Assembly (NCBI GenBank): GCA_038226305.1
Contig: JBBRQN010000010.1
Location: 37,602-101,601 of the forward strand
From: JASLDZ01 sp038226305
GTDB taxonomy: Bacteria > Pseudomonadota > Alphaproteobacteria > Caulobacterales > Caulobacteraceae
Length of the DNA: 64,000 bases
Reading direction: 5' to 3'
Translations under genes and position numbers: made by a program
In this document: positions 24,215 through 33,157 of the stretch, in pieces
How the letters are laid out: every line of letters begins with the position of its first letter
How positions within the stretch are numbered: position 1 is the first letter of the stretch
The notes under the pieces: model-generated
Seen by the model: the letters and a program-made list of their open reading frames with translations, nothing else
Database searches by the model: none
Told to the model about the DNA's origin: nothing

Positions 24215-25696
24215 TCAGGCCGCCGAGCGCGCAACCGGCTCTGCTGCAGGGGTCGATGCCACGGGCGCACTGCGGGGGGCGGCCAGGGGAAAATAGGCGG
24301 TGAACCGCGACCCGTGCGACGGGGCGCTCTCCACGAGAAGCCCCCCCCGGTGCCGGTTGACGATGTGCTTCACGATCGCCAGCCCCAACCCGGTGCCCGA
24401 GCGCGGGCCCGATTTCTGACCCTCGACACGATAGAAACGCTCGGCCAGTCGCGGCAGGTGTTCACGAGACAGGCCGGAGCCCTCGTCGATCACGCGCACG
24501 AAGGCAAAGCCGCCCTCCGCCCGGCCGCGGTCGGGAGCCACGAGCGAGATTCGCCCGGCCCCGGGCAGCTGGGCCCATGCGGCATCGGTAGAGCTTGTCA
24601 ACGCGTCCTCGCCTGCGGCCAGCCCCACCTCGACCCGCACGGGAGCACCGTCCGCGGAGTATTTGGCGGCGTTGTCGACGAGGTTCTGGACCACCTGCAC
24701 GATCTGGTCGCGGTCGCCCAGCACCTCGGCCGAGCCTGCAGGGGGCAGGTGCAGGCTGATGCGCACCCGCTTGTGGGCGATCATCGGCTGCAAGGCATCC
24801 ACCACGTCGGCCGTGGCGAGCGACAGATCGCAACGGCCCGAGGGGGGCACGTGCTCCGAAAGCTCGATGCGCGACAGGGAGAGCAGATCCTCGGTCAGCC
24901 GGCCCATGCGCTCGGTCTGCGAGCTCATGATGGCCAGGAAGCGGTCGCGGGCGACAGGATCGTCCTTTGCGTGGCCGCGCAGGGTCTCGATGTAGCCCGA
25001 GAGTGAGGCCAGGGGAGTGCGCAGTTCGTGGCTGGCATTGGCCAGGAAGTCAGCCCGTGTGCGCTCCGCCCGCCGAGCCTCGGTCTCGTCGCGCAGCAGA
25101 AGCAGCGCAAAGGCTTCCCGCGGATTCGCAGGCTCGGCCTCCAGGGGCGAGGCAAACACGTGCCAGAAGCGCGTCTGCGACACCCCATCCTCCAGCGACG
25201 CGCTGACCTTGGTGCGGCCGAACAGGGCTTCGTCCACCGCCTCCAGAACCTCGGGCCGCCGGAAGACGGTGACGAGGAGGGCGCCTTCCCGGGGGGTGCG
25301 GGGGAGGGCCCGGGCAGCCGCGTTGGCAAACACGATGCGCCGGTCGCTCAGGTCGTCGGGCTCGCCGCCCCGCACGATCAGGAAGGGGTCGGGCAGGCGC
25401 TCGAGCGCTTCCGCGAAAGGGCTGCCGAGAACGGGGTCCGCCTGGGCGACAGCGGCCTGCAAGGCGGCGCGACGCGTCGTCAGCCACAGGCCGAGCCCGG
25501 CGCCGCCCGCCACCAGCAGCGTCGCCGCCAAAAGCGTCGCAGTGCCGTGCGGGCCAGTCCACGCCAGGGAAAGGGCTGCCAGCGCCGTCAGCGCACAGAC
25601 GATCACGCCGGAACGTCCGGCTGGTCTTGCGGCAGGGACTGCGGGCGGCGGAAGACTCACGTCACAAATGTGGAGAGCCGATGTGACGTTCGCCAC
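24215..25696 (-). CDS. phoR: Phosphate regulon sensor histidine kinase PhoR
   Basis: A membrane sensor kinase of about 493 residues. Two hydrophobic helices near 30-46 and 52-72 are joined by a very short loop, then a PAS domain (about 92-205), the H-box FLANASHELRTPLAS with phosphorylated H223, and an HATPase domain with VQNLVDNAAKYSADG (N box), DEGSGL (G1) and GTGLGLAIVKHIV (G2). It phosphorylates PhoB during phosphate limitation. The start is unsure: GTG 25696, or GTG 25660 just before SLPPPAVP. The region 25660-25696 contains CGTCACA and a weak second repeat, which would fit a Pho box if the later start is used. Confidence 0.92.
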   Translation of the reverse strand: MANVTSALHICDVSLPPPAVPAARPAGRSGVIVCALTALAALSLAWTGPHGTATLLAATLLVAGGAGLGLWLTTRRAALQAAVAQADPVLGSPFAEALERLPDPFLIVRGGEPDDLSDRRIVFANAAARALPRTPREGALLVTVFRRPEVLEAVDEALFGRTKVSASLEDGVSQTRFWHVFASPLEAEPANPREAFALLLLRDETEARRAERTRADFLANASHELRTPLASLSGYIETLRGHAKDDPVARDRFLAIMSSQTERMGRLTEDLLSLSRIELSEHVPPSGRCDLSLATADVVDALQPMIAHKRVRISLHLPPAGSAEVLGDRDQIVQVVQNLVDNAAKYSADGAPVRVEVGLAAGEDALTSSTDAAWAQLPGAGRISLVAPDRGRAEGGFAFVRVIDEGSGLSREHLPRLAERFYRVEGQKSGPRSGTGLGLAIVKHIVNRHRGGLLVESAPSHGSRFTAYFPLAAPRSAPVASTPAAEPVARSAA

Positions 25697-25867
25697 CTTG
25701 TTTCAACATCGGCTTGGCGGAACCCCCAGTGGGAACGAAGCTATGCCGTTGCGGCTTTCAGCCCTGCCCATTTAAACGCCGGACGACATTCCGCTGCATC
25801 CGTCCGTCTGCCCTGTGAGCCCAAAGGCGGGAGCGCGGGAACAGCCCGCGGCTCCTAAGGAACACCG

Positions 25868-26623
25868 ATGCGCGAGCCCTCCTCCATCCGGGTGATGACC
25901 TACAACGTCCACGGCTGCGTGGGCGGCGACCGGCGCCTGGACGTGGACCGCATCGCCGGCGTGATCGCCCGGGAAGAGCCCGACGTGGTCGCCCTGCAGG
26001 AGCTCGACGTGGGGCGCGCCCGATCGCAGCGCGTGGATCAGGCTGCCGAGATCGCCAGGCGCCTCGGTATGAACCACCACTTCAACTCCGCCTTCCGGGT
26101 GGCGGACGAGCAGTATGGCGACGCGATCCTGTCGGCCCTGCCGGTCACGCTCGTGAAGTCCGGCCCCTTGCCGCGGCCGCCGCGGATGAGCGCTCTGGAG
26201 CTGCGGGGCGCACTGTGGGTGGAGGTGGAGGTGCCGGGCGGCGGCAGGCTGCAGGTGGTCACCACGCACCTTGGGCTTCTGCCGAACGAGCACAAGCTGC
26301 AGGTGGCCGCCCTCATGGGCCGGGAGTGGCTGGGCGCCGAAGGCTTCGCCGACCCGGCGATCCTCCTCGGTGATTTCAACGCCACCCCCCGATACGCCGC
26401 CTACAAGCGGCTGTCGGCGGCGTTCAACGACGTGCAGGTCGGCCACGGCGTGGGGGCCTCTCCCACCTTCCCGGCGCGGCATCCCGTGCTGCGGATCGAC
26501 CACATCTTCGCGACCCCTTCCGTGCGCTGCCTGGACGTGTGGACTGCCAACGGCCTCCTCGCCCGCGCCGCGTCTGACCACCTGCCGCTGGTGGCCGACC
26601 TGGCGATCGCCAGCGCGGGCTAG
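25868..26623 (+). CDS. Endonuclease/exonuclease/phosphatase family protein
   Basis: A 251-residue EEP-fold metal-dependent hydrolase without signal peptide. All family motifs are present in order: MTYNVHG (10-16), VVALQELDVG, TTHLGLLPNEH, LLGDFNATP, LRIDHIFATP and ASDHLPLVADL, giving the catalytic Asn, Glu, Asp and His residues. Substrates in this family range from DNA to phospholipids. It is paired tail-to-tail (4 bp overlap) with a phospholipase D-like gene, a frequent alphaproteobacterial neighbourhood, which suggests a lipid or phosphodiester role. AAGGAAC lies just before the start. Confidence 0.85.
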   Translation: MREPSSIRVMTYNVHGCVGGDRRLDVDRIAGVIAREEPDVVALQELDVGRARSQRVDQAAEIARRLGMNHHFNSAFRVADEQYGDAILSALPVTLVKSGPLPRPPRMSALELRGALWVEVEVPGGGRLQVVTTHLGLLPNEHKLQVAALMGREWLGAEGFADPAILLGDFNATPRYAAYKRLSAAFNDVQVGHGVGASPTFPARHPVLRIDHIFATPSVRCLDVWTANGLLARAASDHLPLVADLAIASAG

Positions 26624-28191
26624 ACCGTTTCCTCGCTGAGCTCGTCCACCGGCGTGGGGAGGCCTGCGTCTTCGAGGATTTCGGCGGCGCGGGCGAGGCG
26701 GAGCTTGAGCTGCTGGCGACGTTTCCAGGGGCGCAGGCTGTCGGCCGGGCCGGTGGGGTCGCCCAGGTGATAGGTGGCGATGAGAGTCGCCAGCGGGCCG
26801 ATGGGCTCAGGGTTCAGGGGCTCCATCCGCGGCCGCTCGCGGTTGTCGATCAGGGCGATCGCTTCGGCCAGGCGCCCGGCGGTGCGGGAGAGCGCGGCGT
26901 CGAAGGCGGGGGCGGGCACGCCCAGCCAGTGCGCCAAAAGGTTTGTGCGCAGGCGGCGGATGATGCCGCGCGTCTCGTCGCCCTGCGGGCCATCCACCGC
27001 CTCGATGGCCACGTCGCATTCGGTGTCGAAGCCGGTGGAGCGGTTGTTGATGTTGGCCGAGCCCACCCGCAGGAGGCCGTCGTCGATGATGGTCAGCTTG
27101 GCGTGGACGATGATGATCGCGCCCTTCTTCGTCAGGGGGCAGTAGGCGTGCAGGTTGCCGCCGCCTTCCTTCCCCTTCGCCCGACGCCCGATCTCGTCGG
27201 CATCCTTCAGCCTCTGCAGGAAGGTGAGCCGCGTGCGGTCCATCGTCATCTGATCGAACCAGCTGGGACTGTGCTGGGTCGATACCAGCACCACCTGCGG
27301 CCCGTCGGGCTCCTCCAGCCGGGCGGCGAGGGCCTCGGCGATCAGGGGCGAGGCGAAATACTGGTTCTCCATGTAGATGCACGTCTTGGCCGCGGCGATC
27401 GAGGTCAGGTGCAGGCGTTCGGACTCCCGCGCCTCGGGATGGCTGCGCCACGCCGGCTGGCTGCGTGCGAAGCCCACATGCACGTTGCGGAAATCGGGCG
27501 TGACGCACTGGGGCCACGGATCGCCCTCTTCCCCGTGAATCTCCCGCTGCGTGAGGGCAGGGGGGGCCAGGGTATGGCCCGTGCAGCGCCGCCAGCGCTC
27601 CCGAAAAAGGTCGCCCAGCGCCTGCGCAGGGGCGCCGTCGAACACGGTCATCACCTCGTGGCGAGCGTCGAAATAGCGGTCGAACTGCTTGCGCGAGGTG
27701 CGGCGGGGATCGTCGTCGAGGTGCTCAGGCGTGTCCCAGCGGTCCGGGGCGATGTCGCCACCGCCGCAGAAGGCGACCCGGTCGTCGATGATGATCGCCT
27801 TCTGGTGGTGGCAGGCCCCCAGAGGCAGAGCCGCATCCAGCCGGAACTGCACGGGCGAGTTCCGGAACGCCCGGCGCGCCCGGTGCGGAAAGAAGTTCTG
27901 CGACGCCGCCACGGGCAACGCTGACTTCCAGACCAACAGGCGAACGTCGAGATCGGGATTGTTGCAGGCCAGGTGGCGCAGGAAGGCGCCGATCCGGTCC
28001 TTGGCGGGGCCACTGCCCTCGTCGTCAGGATCGAAGCGCGCGTCCGGGTCGAACGACCAGCCCAGGAGGTGGATGGAGTGCTTGGCCTGCAGCATCGCGG
28101 ACTTGGCGGCCTTGAAGTAGGCCTGCATGTCGACGAGGAGCGCCGCGCGCTCGGCGCGGGCTGCCCGCCAGACGGTTCGACCGGGTCGCAT
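26620..28191 (-). CDS. Phospholipase D-like (cardiolipin synthase superfamily) protein
   Basis: A protein of about 523 residues with two HKD catalytic motifs: HHQKAIIIDDRVAF (H129, K131) and VHAKLTIIDDGLLRVGSANI (H363, K365), as required for PLD phosphodiesterase or transphosphatidylation chemistry. No membrane segment is evident, unlike classic cardiolipin synthases, so a soluble PLD is likely. The start at 28191 (MRPGRTVW) is chosen by where homology should begin; GTG 28197 has a better-placed GGAG. It overlaps the endonuclease-fold gene by 4 bp, both lying between the two halves of the Pho locus. Confidence 0.87.
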   Translation of the reverse strand: MRPGRTVWRAARAERAALLVDMQAYFKAAKSAMLQAKHSIHLLGWSFDPDARFDPDDEGSGPAKDRIGAFLRHLACNNPDLDVRLLVWKSALPVAASQNFFPHRARRAFRNSPVQFRLDAALPLGACHHQKAIIIDDRVAFCGGGDIAPDRWDTPEHLDDDPRRTSRKQFDRYFDARHEVMTVFDGAPAQALGDLFRERWRRCTGHTLAPPALTQREIHGEEGDPWPQCVTPDFRNVHVGFARSQPAWRSHPEARESERLHLTSIAAAKTCIYMENQYFASPLIAEALAARLEEPDGPQVVLVSTQHSPSWFDQMTMDRTRLTFLQRLKDADEIGRRAKGKEGGGNLHAYCPLTKKGAIIIVHAKLTIIDDGLLRVGSANINNRSTGFDTECDVAIEAVDGPQGDETRGIIRRLRTNLLAHWLGVPAPAFDAALSRTAGRLAEAIALIDNRERPRMEPLNPEPIGPLATLIATYHLGDPTGPADSLRPWKRRQQLKLRLARAAEILEDAGLPTPVDELSEETV

Positions 28192-28355
28192 CAACACGTG
28201 GGGGCGGCTCCAGTCAGGCAGGACGAGACGCAAACGAGCGCTCACGGCCAAGGTTCCAAATGTCACATTCGGTGCGGAGCCGATCTCGCCCCGGAGACGT
28301 TGAGCCCCACAACCGACACGCCCGCCGACGATCACGCAAGGGAAGGAGCCATCTC

Positions 28356-28751
28356 ATGTCCACTTCCCAAGCCGTCTCGGAGCGCGGTTTGCACGCCCTG
28401 ATCATCGAGGACGACATGATCGTGGGCCTCGACCTGCAGGCGCATCTGTCCGAGCTGGGCTACGCCAGCTTCAGTTTCGCCTCCACGGCGGACCAGGCGG
28501 TGGAGCAGGCGCGCCTGCGCACGCCTGACCTCGCCACCGCTGACCTCGGGCTGATGGACGGGGACGGCCTGTCCGCCGTCAGCGCCGTGGAGGCCGAGTG
28601 CGGCCCAACGCCCACGCTCTTCATCACCGGAGACCCCGAGCGGGCTCAGGCTGCACACCCCGGGCGGGTGGTGATTTCGAAGCCGTTCCGGGCGTCTGAC
28701 CTGCATCAGGCCCTGGCACGCCTTCTCGCGCTGTCTCCCGCGTCGGGGTAA
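28356..28751 (+). CDS. Single-domain response regulator
   Basis: A 131-residue CheY-like receiver with no output domain. Key residues are the acidic pair in LIIEDDMI (D19, D20), phosphoacceptor D63 in TADLGLMDGDG, T91 in FITGDPE and K109 in VISKPF. No kinase gene is adjacent. Such stand-alone receivers act by protein contact or as phosphate sinks. AAGGAG 7 bp upstream fixes the start at 28356, inside a longer open frame. It lies immediately before the pstS Pho box, upstream of pstSCAB on the same strand; a phosphate role is only positional. Confidence 0.85.
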   Translation: MSTSQAVSERGLHALIIEDDMIVGLDLQAHLSELGYASFSFASTADQAVEQARLRTPDLATADLGLMDGDGLSAVSAVEAECGPTPTLFITGDPERAQAAHPGRVVISKPFRASDLHQALARLLALSPASG

Positions 28752-28753
28752 GG

Positions 28754-28771
28754 CGTCACAAAAGCCTCATG
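28754..28771 (+). promoter_or_regulatory. Candidate Pho box upstream of pstS
   Basis: CGTCACA (28754-28760) and CCTCATG (28765-28771) are separated by 4 bp, matching the two-repeat Pho box layout. It starts 3 bp after the response regulator stop and 76 bp before the pstS start. The second repeat is a weaker match than those upstream of phoU. Confidence 0.6.
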
Positions 28772-28829
28772 TCGGGGCGCTAAGGCACGCTGGGTTCGAC
28801 GGGTCCGTCGGGCAGGGGAGATGAAGACC

Positions 28830-29852
28830 ATGTCGAAGATCGTCGCGACCGCCCTGGCGCTTGTGGTGACCGCTGCCGCGGGCGTGGCCCTGGCCGACAT
28901 CTCGGGCGCGGGTGCCACCTTCCCCGCCCCGCTGTATCAGAAGTGGGCCGAGACCTACCGGGCGCAGACGCGGGTGGGCCTCAACTACCAAGCCATCGGC
29001 TCGGGCGGCGGCATCAAGCAGATCAAGGCCAAGACGGTCGACTTCGGCGCCTCCGACAAACCCTTGAAGCCGGAAGAGTTGAAGGCCTCGAGTCTCGTGC
29101 AGTTCCCCACGGTGGTGGGTGGCGTCGTGCCGGTGACGAACCTTCCGAACATCACGTCCGACCAGCTGCACCTGACGGGCGGCGTCCTGGCTGACATCTA
29201 CCTTGGCAAGATCAAGCGCTGGAACGATCCGGCCATCGCTAACCTCAACAAGGGCCTGCCGCTTCCGGGCCTGCCCATCACTGTGGTGCACCGCGCCGAC
29301 GGGTCGGGCACGAGCTTCCTGTTCACTACCTACCTGTCGATGAAGAACCCGCAGTGGGCCAAGCAGGTCGGCGGGTCCGACGCTGTGGAGTGGCCCGCTG
29401 GGCAGGGTGGCAAGGGCAACGACGGCGTGGCCGCGCTGGTCCGCCAGACGCCCGGCGCCATCGGCTACGTGGAGTTCAGCTACATCCAGAACAACAAGAT
29501 GGACGCCATCGACCTCGTGAACCGCGACGGCGTGCTGGTGAAGCCCGAGGAGGGTGCCTTCGCCCAGGCCGCGGCCAAGGCCGATTGGGCTCACGCGCCG
29601 GGCTATTACATCCTGCTGCTGGACCAGCCGGGCAAGGGGGCGTGGCCGATCACGGGGGCCACCTTCATCCTCATGTACAGGCAGCAGACCGGCCCCTCCG
29701 GCACCGAAGTGCTGAAGTTCTTCGACTGGGCCTACAAGTCGGGTGACCAGCAGGCCCAGGCGCTGTCCTACGTGCCCCTGCCGCTGGCGGTGAAGAACCA
29801 GGTTCGCGGCAGCTGGAAGCAGATCACCCTGAACGGCAAGCCCGTCCTCTAA
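28830..29852 (+). CDS. pstS: Phosphate ABC transporter substrate-binding protein PstS
   Basis: A 340-residue periplasmic protein that binds inorganic phosphate and delivers it to PstCA. It has a signal peptide (1-24, ending VALA) and a mature start DISGAGATFPAPLYQKWAE typical of PstS. Phosphate-contacting segments are SGGGIKQIKA, DFGASDKPL and HRADGSGTSFL. ATG 28830 is preferred because AGGGGAG ends 9 bp before it; the ATG at 28821 directly abuts that ribosome binding site. It is the first gene of pstSCAB and has a Pho box upstream. Confidence 0.95.
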   Translation: MSKIVATALALVVTAAAGVALADISGAGATFPAPLYQKWAETYRAQTRVGLNYQAIGSGGGIKQIKAKTVDFGASDKPLKPEELKASSLVQFPTVVGGVVPVTNLPNITSDQLHLTGGVLADIYLGKIKRWNDPAIANLNKGLPLPGLPITVVHRADGSGTSFLFTTYLSMKNPQWAKQVGGSDAVEWPAGQGGKGNDGVAALVRQTPGAIGYVEFSYIQNNKMDAIDLVNRDGVLVKPEEGAFAQAAAKADWAHAPGYYILLLDQPGKGAWPITGATFILMYRQQTGPSGTEVLKFFDWAYKSGDQQAQALSYVPLPLAVKNQVRGSWKQITLNGKPVL

Positions 29853-29875
29853 AGACCCGCCGCCGCCCGATCGTC

Positions 29876-30856
29876 ATGGCCGATATCGCTACCCCAGCCG
29901 GAGCTCCCGCTTCCGTGCCCCGCAAGACGGTGCGCCCGCGCGGAGCCGCGCTCGATCCGATCTTCGGCTTCATTTGCGGAGCCGCGGCCACGGCCCTGCT
30001 CAGTGCCCTGGCGCTGGTGCTGGGGTCGCTGCTGATCGGGGGGATGCCCGCCTTCCAGAAAGCCGGGCTGTCGTTCTTCACCTCCACGAGCTGGAACCCG
30101 GTCACGGAGGTCTATGGCGGGGCCGGGCCGATCATCGGCACGCTGATCACCTCGGCGCTGGCGCTGATCCTGGCCCTGCCAGTGGCCTTCTGCGTGGCGG
30201 TGTTTCTGACCGAGTTCTGCCCGCGCGTGCTGCGCCGGCCAGTGGGTATCGCGGTCGAGCTGCTCGCCGGGGTTCCCTCCATTGTCTACGGCATGTGGGG
30301 CCTTTTCGTCTTCGCCCCGGCCTTCGCCAAGTGGGTCGAGCTGCCCCTGATGACGGCCGCGCCCTCCGGCTCGATCTGGGAGACGATCGTCTCAGGCGTG
30401 CCCAACGGATCGGGGATACTGGCGGCCTCGATCATCCTCGCCATCATGATCCTGCCCTACATCGCGGCCACCCTGCGGGAGCTGTTCCTCACCGTGCCCC
30501 CCAAGGTGCGCGAGAGCGCCTATGGCGTCGGCTGCACGCCGCTGGAAGTCGTGTGGTCCGTGACGCTGCCCTACGTCAGCCGCTCGGCGGTGGGCGCGGT
30601 GATGCTGGGGCTTGGCCGGGCGCTGGGCGAGACGATGGCGGTCACCTTCGTGATCGGAAACAGCCACCGCCTGCCGCAAGGCATCTTCGACTCCGGCTCG
30701 ACCATCGCCTCCACCATCGCCAACGAGTTCGCCGAGGCCACGAGCCCCGAGCATTCCGCGGCGCTGGTGGCGCTGGGGCTCGTGCTGTTCCTGATCACCT
30801 TCATCGTCCTGGCCATCGCCCGAGCCCTGCTCGGAACCGAACGGCACAAGGGATGA
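29876..30856 (+). CDS. pstC: Phosphate ABC transporter permease PstC
   Basis: A 326-residue inner membrane permease with six membrane helices, forming the channel with PstA. Family segments include YGGAGPIIGTLITSALAL, VELLAGVPSIVYGMWG and the EAA-type cytoplasmic loop ESAYGVGCTPLEVVW that contacts PstB. The N-terminus has a 30-residue polar extension before the first helix. It starts 23 bp after pstS and overlaps pstA by 4 bp, as expected in a tightly coupled pst operon. Confidence 0.95.
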   Translation: MADIATPAGAPASVPRKTVRPRGAALDPIFGFICGAAATALLSALALVLGSLLIGGMPAFQKAGLSFFTSTSWNPVTEVYGGAGPIIGTLITSALALILALPVAFCVAVFLTEFCPRVLRRPVGIAVELLAGVPSIVYGMWGLFVFAPAFAKWVELPLMTAAPSGSIWETIVSGVPNGSGILAASIILAIMILPYIAATLRELFLTVPPKVRESAYGVGCTPLEVVWSVTLPYVSRSAVGAVMLGLGRALGETMAVTFVIGNSHRLPQGIFDSGSTIASTIANEFAEATSPEHSAALVALGLVLFLITFIVLAIARALLGTERHKG

Positions 30857-31707
30857 GCGGCCTGTTAGGACGCCGGGCGCGGCGCAGCGCCGCCAACGCC
30901 GCCTTCATCGGCGCCTGCACGCTGGCAACGATTATCGCCGTGGGCGTGCTCGCCGCGATCCTCGTGTCGCTGCTGCACGAGGGGCTGGGCGGCCTGAATG
31001 CGGCGGTGTTCACCAAGTCGACGCCCGCCCCGGGGTCGGACGGCGGCCTCGCCAACGCCATCGTCGGCTCGATCATGCTGTGCGGCGTGGCCATGCTGAT
31101 CGCCGTCGTGGTGGGGATACTCGCCGGCACCTGGCTGGCGGAATACGGCCGCGAGAGCGCCTATGCCAAGCTCGTGCGCTTCGTGAACGACGTGCTGCTG
31201 TCGGCTCCGTCCATCCTGATCGGCCTCTTCGTGTGGGAGATCGCGGTGAAGCCCGTGGGCGGGTTCTCCGGCTTTGCAGGCTCCCTGGCTCTCGCCCTGC
31301 TCGCCGCCCCGGTGGTGACCCGCACCACCGAGGACGTGCTGAAGCTTCAGGCCCGCCAGCTGCGGGAGAGCGGCATCGCGCTCGGCACCCCCATGTGGAT
31401 CACCATCCGCCAGATCCTGTGGAAGGCGGCCTCGGGCGGCATCGTCACCGGCGCGCTCCTCGCCTTCGCCCGCATCTCGGGCGAGACGGCGCCGCTCCTC
31501 TTCACGTCCCTCAACAACCAGTTTTTCAGCTGGAACTTGACCAAGCCCATGGCGAGCCTGCCGGTGGTCATCTTCAACTACGCGCTCTCGGCCTATGACG
31601 ACTGGCGCCGCCTGGCCTGGGTGGGCGCTCTGCTCATCGCCGTGGCGGTGCTGGCGATCAATATTCTGGTCCGGGCGCTCGCCCAGGAGTCCCGACCCTC
31701 GCGATGA
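30853..31707 (+). CDS. pstA: Phosphate ABC transporter permease PstA
   Basis: A 284-residue inner membrane permease with six helices. Hallmarks are SDGGLANAIVGSIMLC, NDVLLSAPSILIGLFVWE and the cytoplasmic ABC-contact loop ESGIALGTPMWITIRQIL. The end shows NILVRALAQ. ATG 30853 overlaps the pstC stop by 4 bp and the stop overlaps pstB by 4 bp; the much longer open frame upstream is an out-of-frame shadow of pstC. Partner of PstC in high-affinity phosphate uptake. Confidence 0.95.
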   Translation: MSGLLGRRARRSAANAAFIGACTLATIIAVGVLAAILVSLLHEGLGGLNAAVFTKSTPAPGSDGGLANAIVGSIMLCGVAMLIAVVVGILAGTWLAEYGRESAYAKLVRFVNDVLLSAPSILIGLFVWEIAVKPVGGFSGFAGSLALALLAAPVVTRTTEDVLKLQARQLRESGIALGTPMWITIRQILWKAASGGIVTGALLAFARISGETAPLLFTSLNNQFFSWNLTKPMASLPVVIFNYALSAYDDWRRLAWVGALLIAVAVLAINILVRALAQESRPSR

Positions 31708-32588
31708 CCGATCCCATCCTCCCCACCGCTGCGGAAGAGCCCGTGGCCTCCACGCCGCGCCCGCCCCCCGCCGGCAACGGCAGCGGCATGAACAGCAGCA
31801 CCTTCGAGAGCTTCGTCGAGCCGATCGACCCGGCGCGGATCAAGCTTGAGACCAAGTCGCTGAGCTTCTTCTACGGCAAGAACCAGGCGCTTCACGACGT
31901 CTCGATCCCGTTCCAGGCCAAGGCGATCACCGGTCTGATTGGCCCCTCGGGCTGCGGCAAGTCCACCCTCCTGCGCGCCCTGAACCGCATCTACGCCCTG
32001 TATCCGGGCCAGACTGCAAAGGGAGAGGTGCTGCTGGACGGGGAGAACGTGCTGGATCGCAGCGTCGATCTCGCGACCCTGCGCGCGCGCATCGGCATGG
32101 TGTTCCAGCAGCCGACGCCGTTCCCCATGTCGATCTACGACAACGTGGCCTTCGGCGTGCGCCTCTACGAGCGTCTGTCGAAAGCCGACATGAACGCCCG
32201 GGTGGAAGACAGCCTGCGCCGCGCCGCCTTGTGGGACGAGGTGAAGGACAAGCTGCAGACTTCCGGCCTCGGCCTCTCCGGCGGGCAGCAGCAGCGCCTG
32301 TGCGTGGCACGCGCCGTGGCCGTGCGCCCCGAGGTGATCCTGCTGGACGAGCCCGCCTCCGCCCTCGACCCCATCTCCACCGCCAAGCTGGAGGAGACGC
32401 TGGTGGAGCTGAAGCGCGACCACTGCATCGTCATCGTCACCCACAACCTTCAGCAGGCCGCCAGAATCAGCGATCACGCAGGCTTCATGTTCCTGGGCCG
32501 CCTGATCGAGTTCGCCCCGACCGAGCGCCTGTTCGGCAACCCCAAGGCCACCCGCACCGCCGACTACATCACCGGCCGCTTCGGCTAA
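31704..32588 (+). CDS. pstB: Phosphate ABC transporter ATPase PstB
   Basis: A 294-residue ATPase driving phosphate import. Walker A GPSGCGKST, Q-loop GMVFQQPTPFPMSIYDN, signature GLSGGQQQRLC, Walker B VILLDEPASALD and switch histidine VTHNLQQAA are all intact. The N-terminus carries a polar extension of about 45 residues before the ABC core (KLETKSLSFFYGK). It is the last gene of the pst operon; phoU does not follow, which is a departure from the common pstSCAB-phoU order. Confidence 0.96.
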   Translation: MTDPILPTAAEEPVASTPRPPPAGNGSGMNSSTFESFVEPIDPARIKLETKSLSFFYGKNQALHDVSIPFQAKAITGLIGPSGCGKSTLLRALNRIYALYPGQTAKGEVLLDGENVLDRSVDLATLRARIGMVFQQPTPFPMSIYDNVAFGVRLYERLSKADMNARVEDSLRRAALWDEVKDKLQTSGLGLSGGQQQRLCVARAVAVRPEVILLDEPASALDPISTAKLEETLVELKRDHCIVIVTHNLQQAARISDHAGFMFLGRLIEFAPTERLFGNPKATRTADYITGRFG

Positions 32589-32701
32589 GGCGGCACCGTG
32601 GCGGGGGCGCGACGAAAGGGCTGGGGCGGCCCCGCTTGTAATCCGCTCCCGCCTTGCGCAAACCGCCTTCGCCCGCCGACGCGGTGCCCGAGGAGTGAGT
32701 C

Positions 32702-33124
32702 GTGAACCGCCTGATCGACCTGCCGGGCATGGCCGAGCTTGAGCGCACGGCGCTGATGAACCCGCGCCATGCCGACGCGGACGCGCGCTCGCACTACCCC
32801 GAGATCGACCGCTGCTCCGTAGCCATCTTCGGCCTGACCGCCGACGCGGCGGCCGACACGCCCCGCCCCGCCGGATGGGACGGGATCGAGCGCACCTCCA
32901 TCGCCAACCAAGTCTCCGCCTTCGAGGCTCTGGGCTGGGACGTGACCGACAAGCGCCGCCCCTTGCGGATGCTGCCGCATTTCAACGTGCAGCTGTGGCT
33001 GGCCCTGCGTGGCGTCGCCGGCAAGCTGCCGGCGTCGAAGATCGTGGACGACGACGAGGCGCCCAGCGCCTGGGCCTCCTCGCTGCAGGCCGACGCCACC
33101 CGGTTCAAGCGCGACCGTCGCTAG
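32702..33124 (+). CDS. Hypothetical protein
   Basis: A 140-residue soluble protein of no family I recognise. It is mostly polar, with two Trp-containing segments (RPAGWDGIERTSIANQ and ALGWDVTDKRRPLRM) and an acidic/basic C-terminus (VDDDEAPSAW...RFKRDRR). No signal peptide or membrane segment. AGGAG 6 bp before GTG 32702 supports translation. It starts 113 bp after pstB and 33 bp before the spermidine-synthase-like gene, so it may be co-transcribed with the latter. Confidence 0.65.
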   Translation: MNRLIDLPGMAELERTALMNPRHADADARSHYPEIDRCSVAIFGLTADAAADTPRPAGWDGIERTSIANQVSAFEALGWDVTDKRRPLRMLPHFNVQLWLALRGVAGKLPASKIVDDDEAPSAWASSLQADATRFKRDRR

Positions 33125-33157
33125 GCTGGCGCCGCCGCAAGCCCGCCCGGCCCGCAA

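Noticed and set aside
25733..25752. EcfG-type promoter GGAAC...CGTT near 25735
   Set aside because: The two elements are only 10 bp apart, not 16-17.
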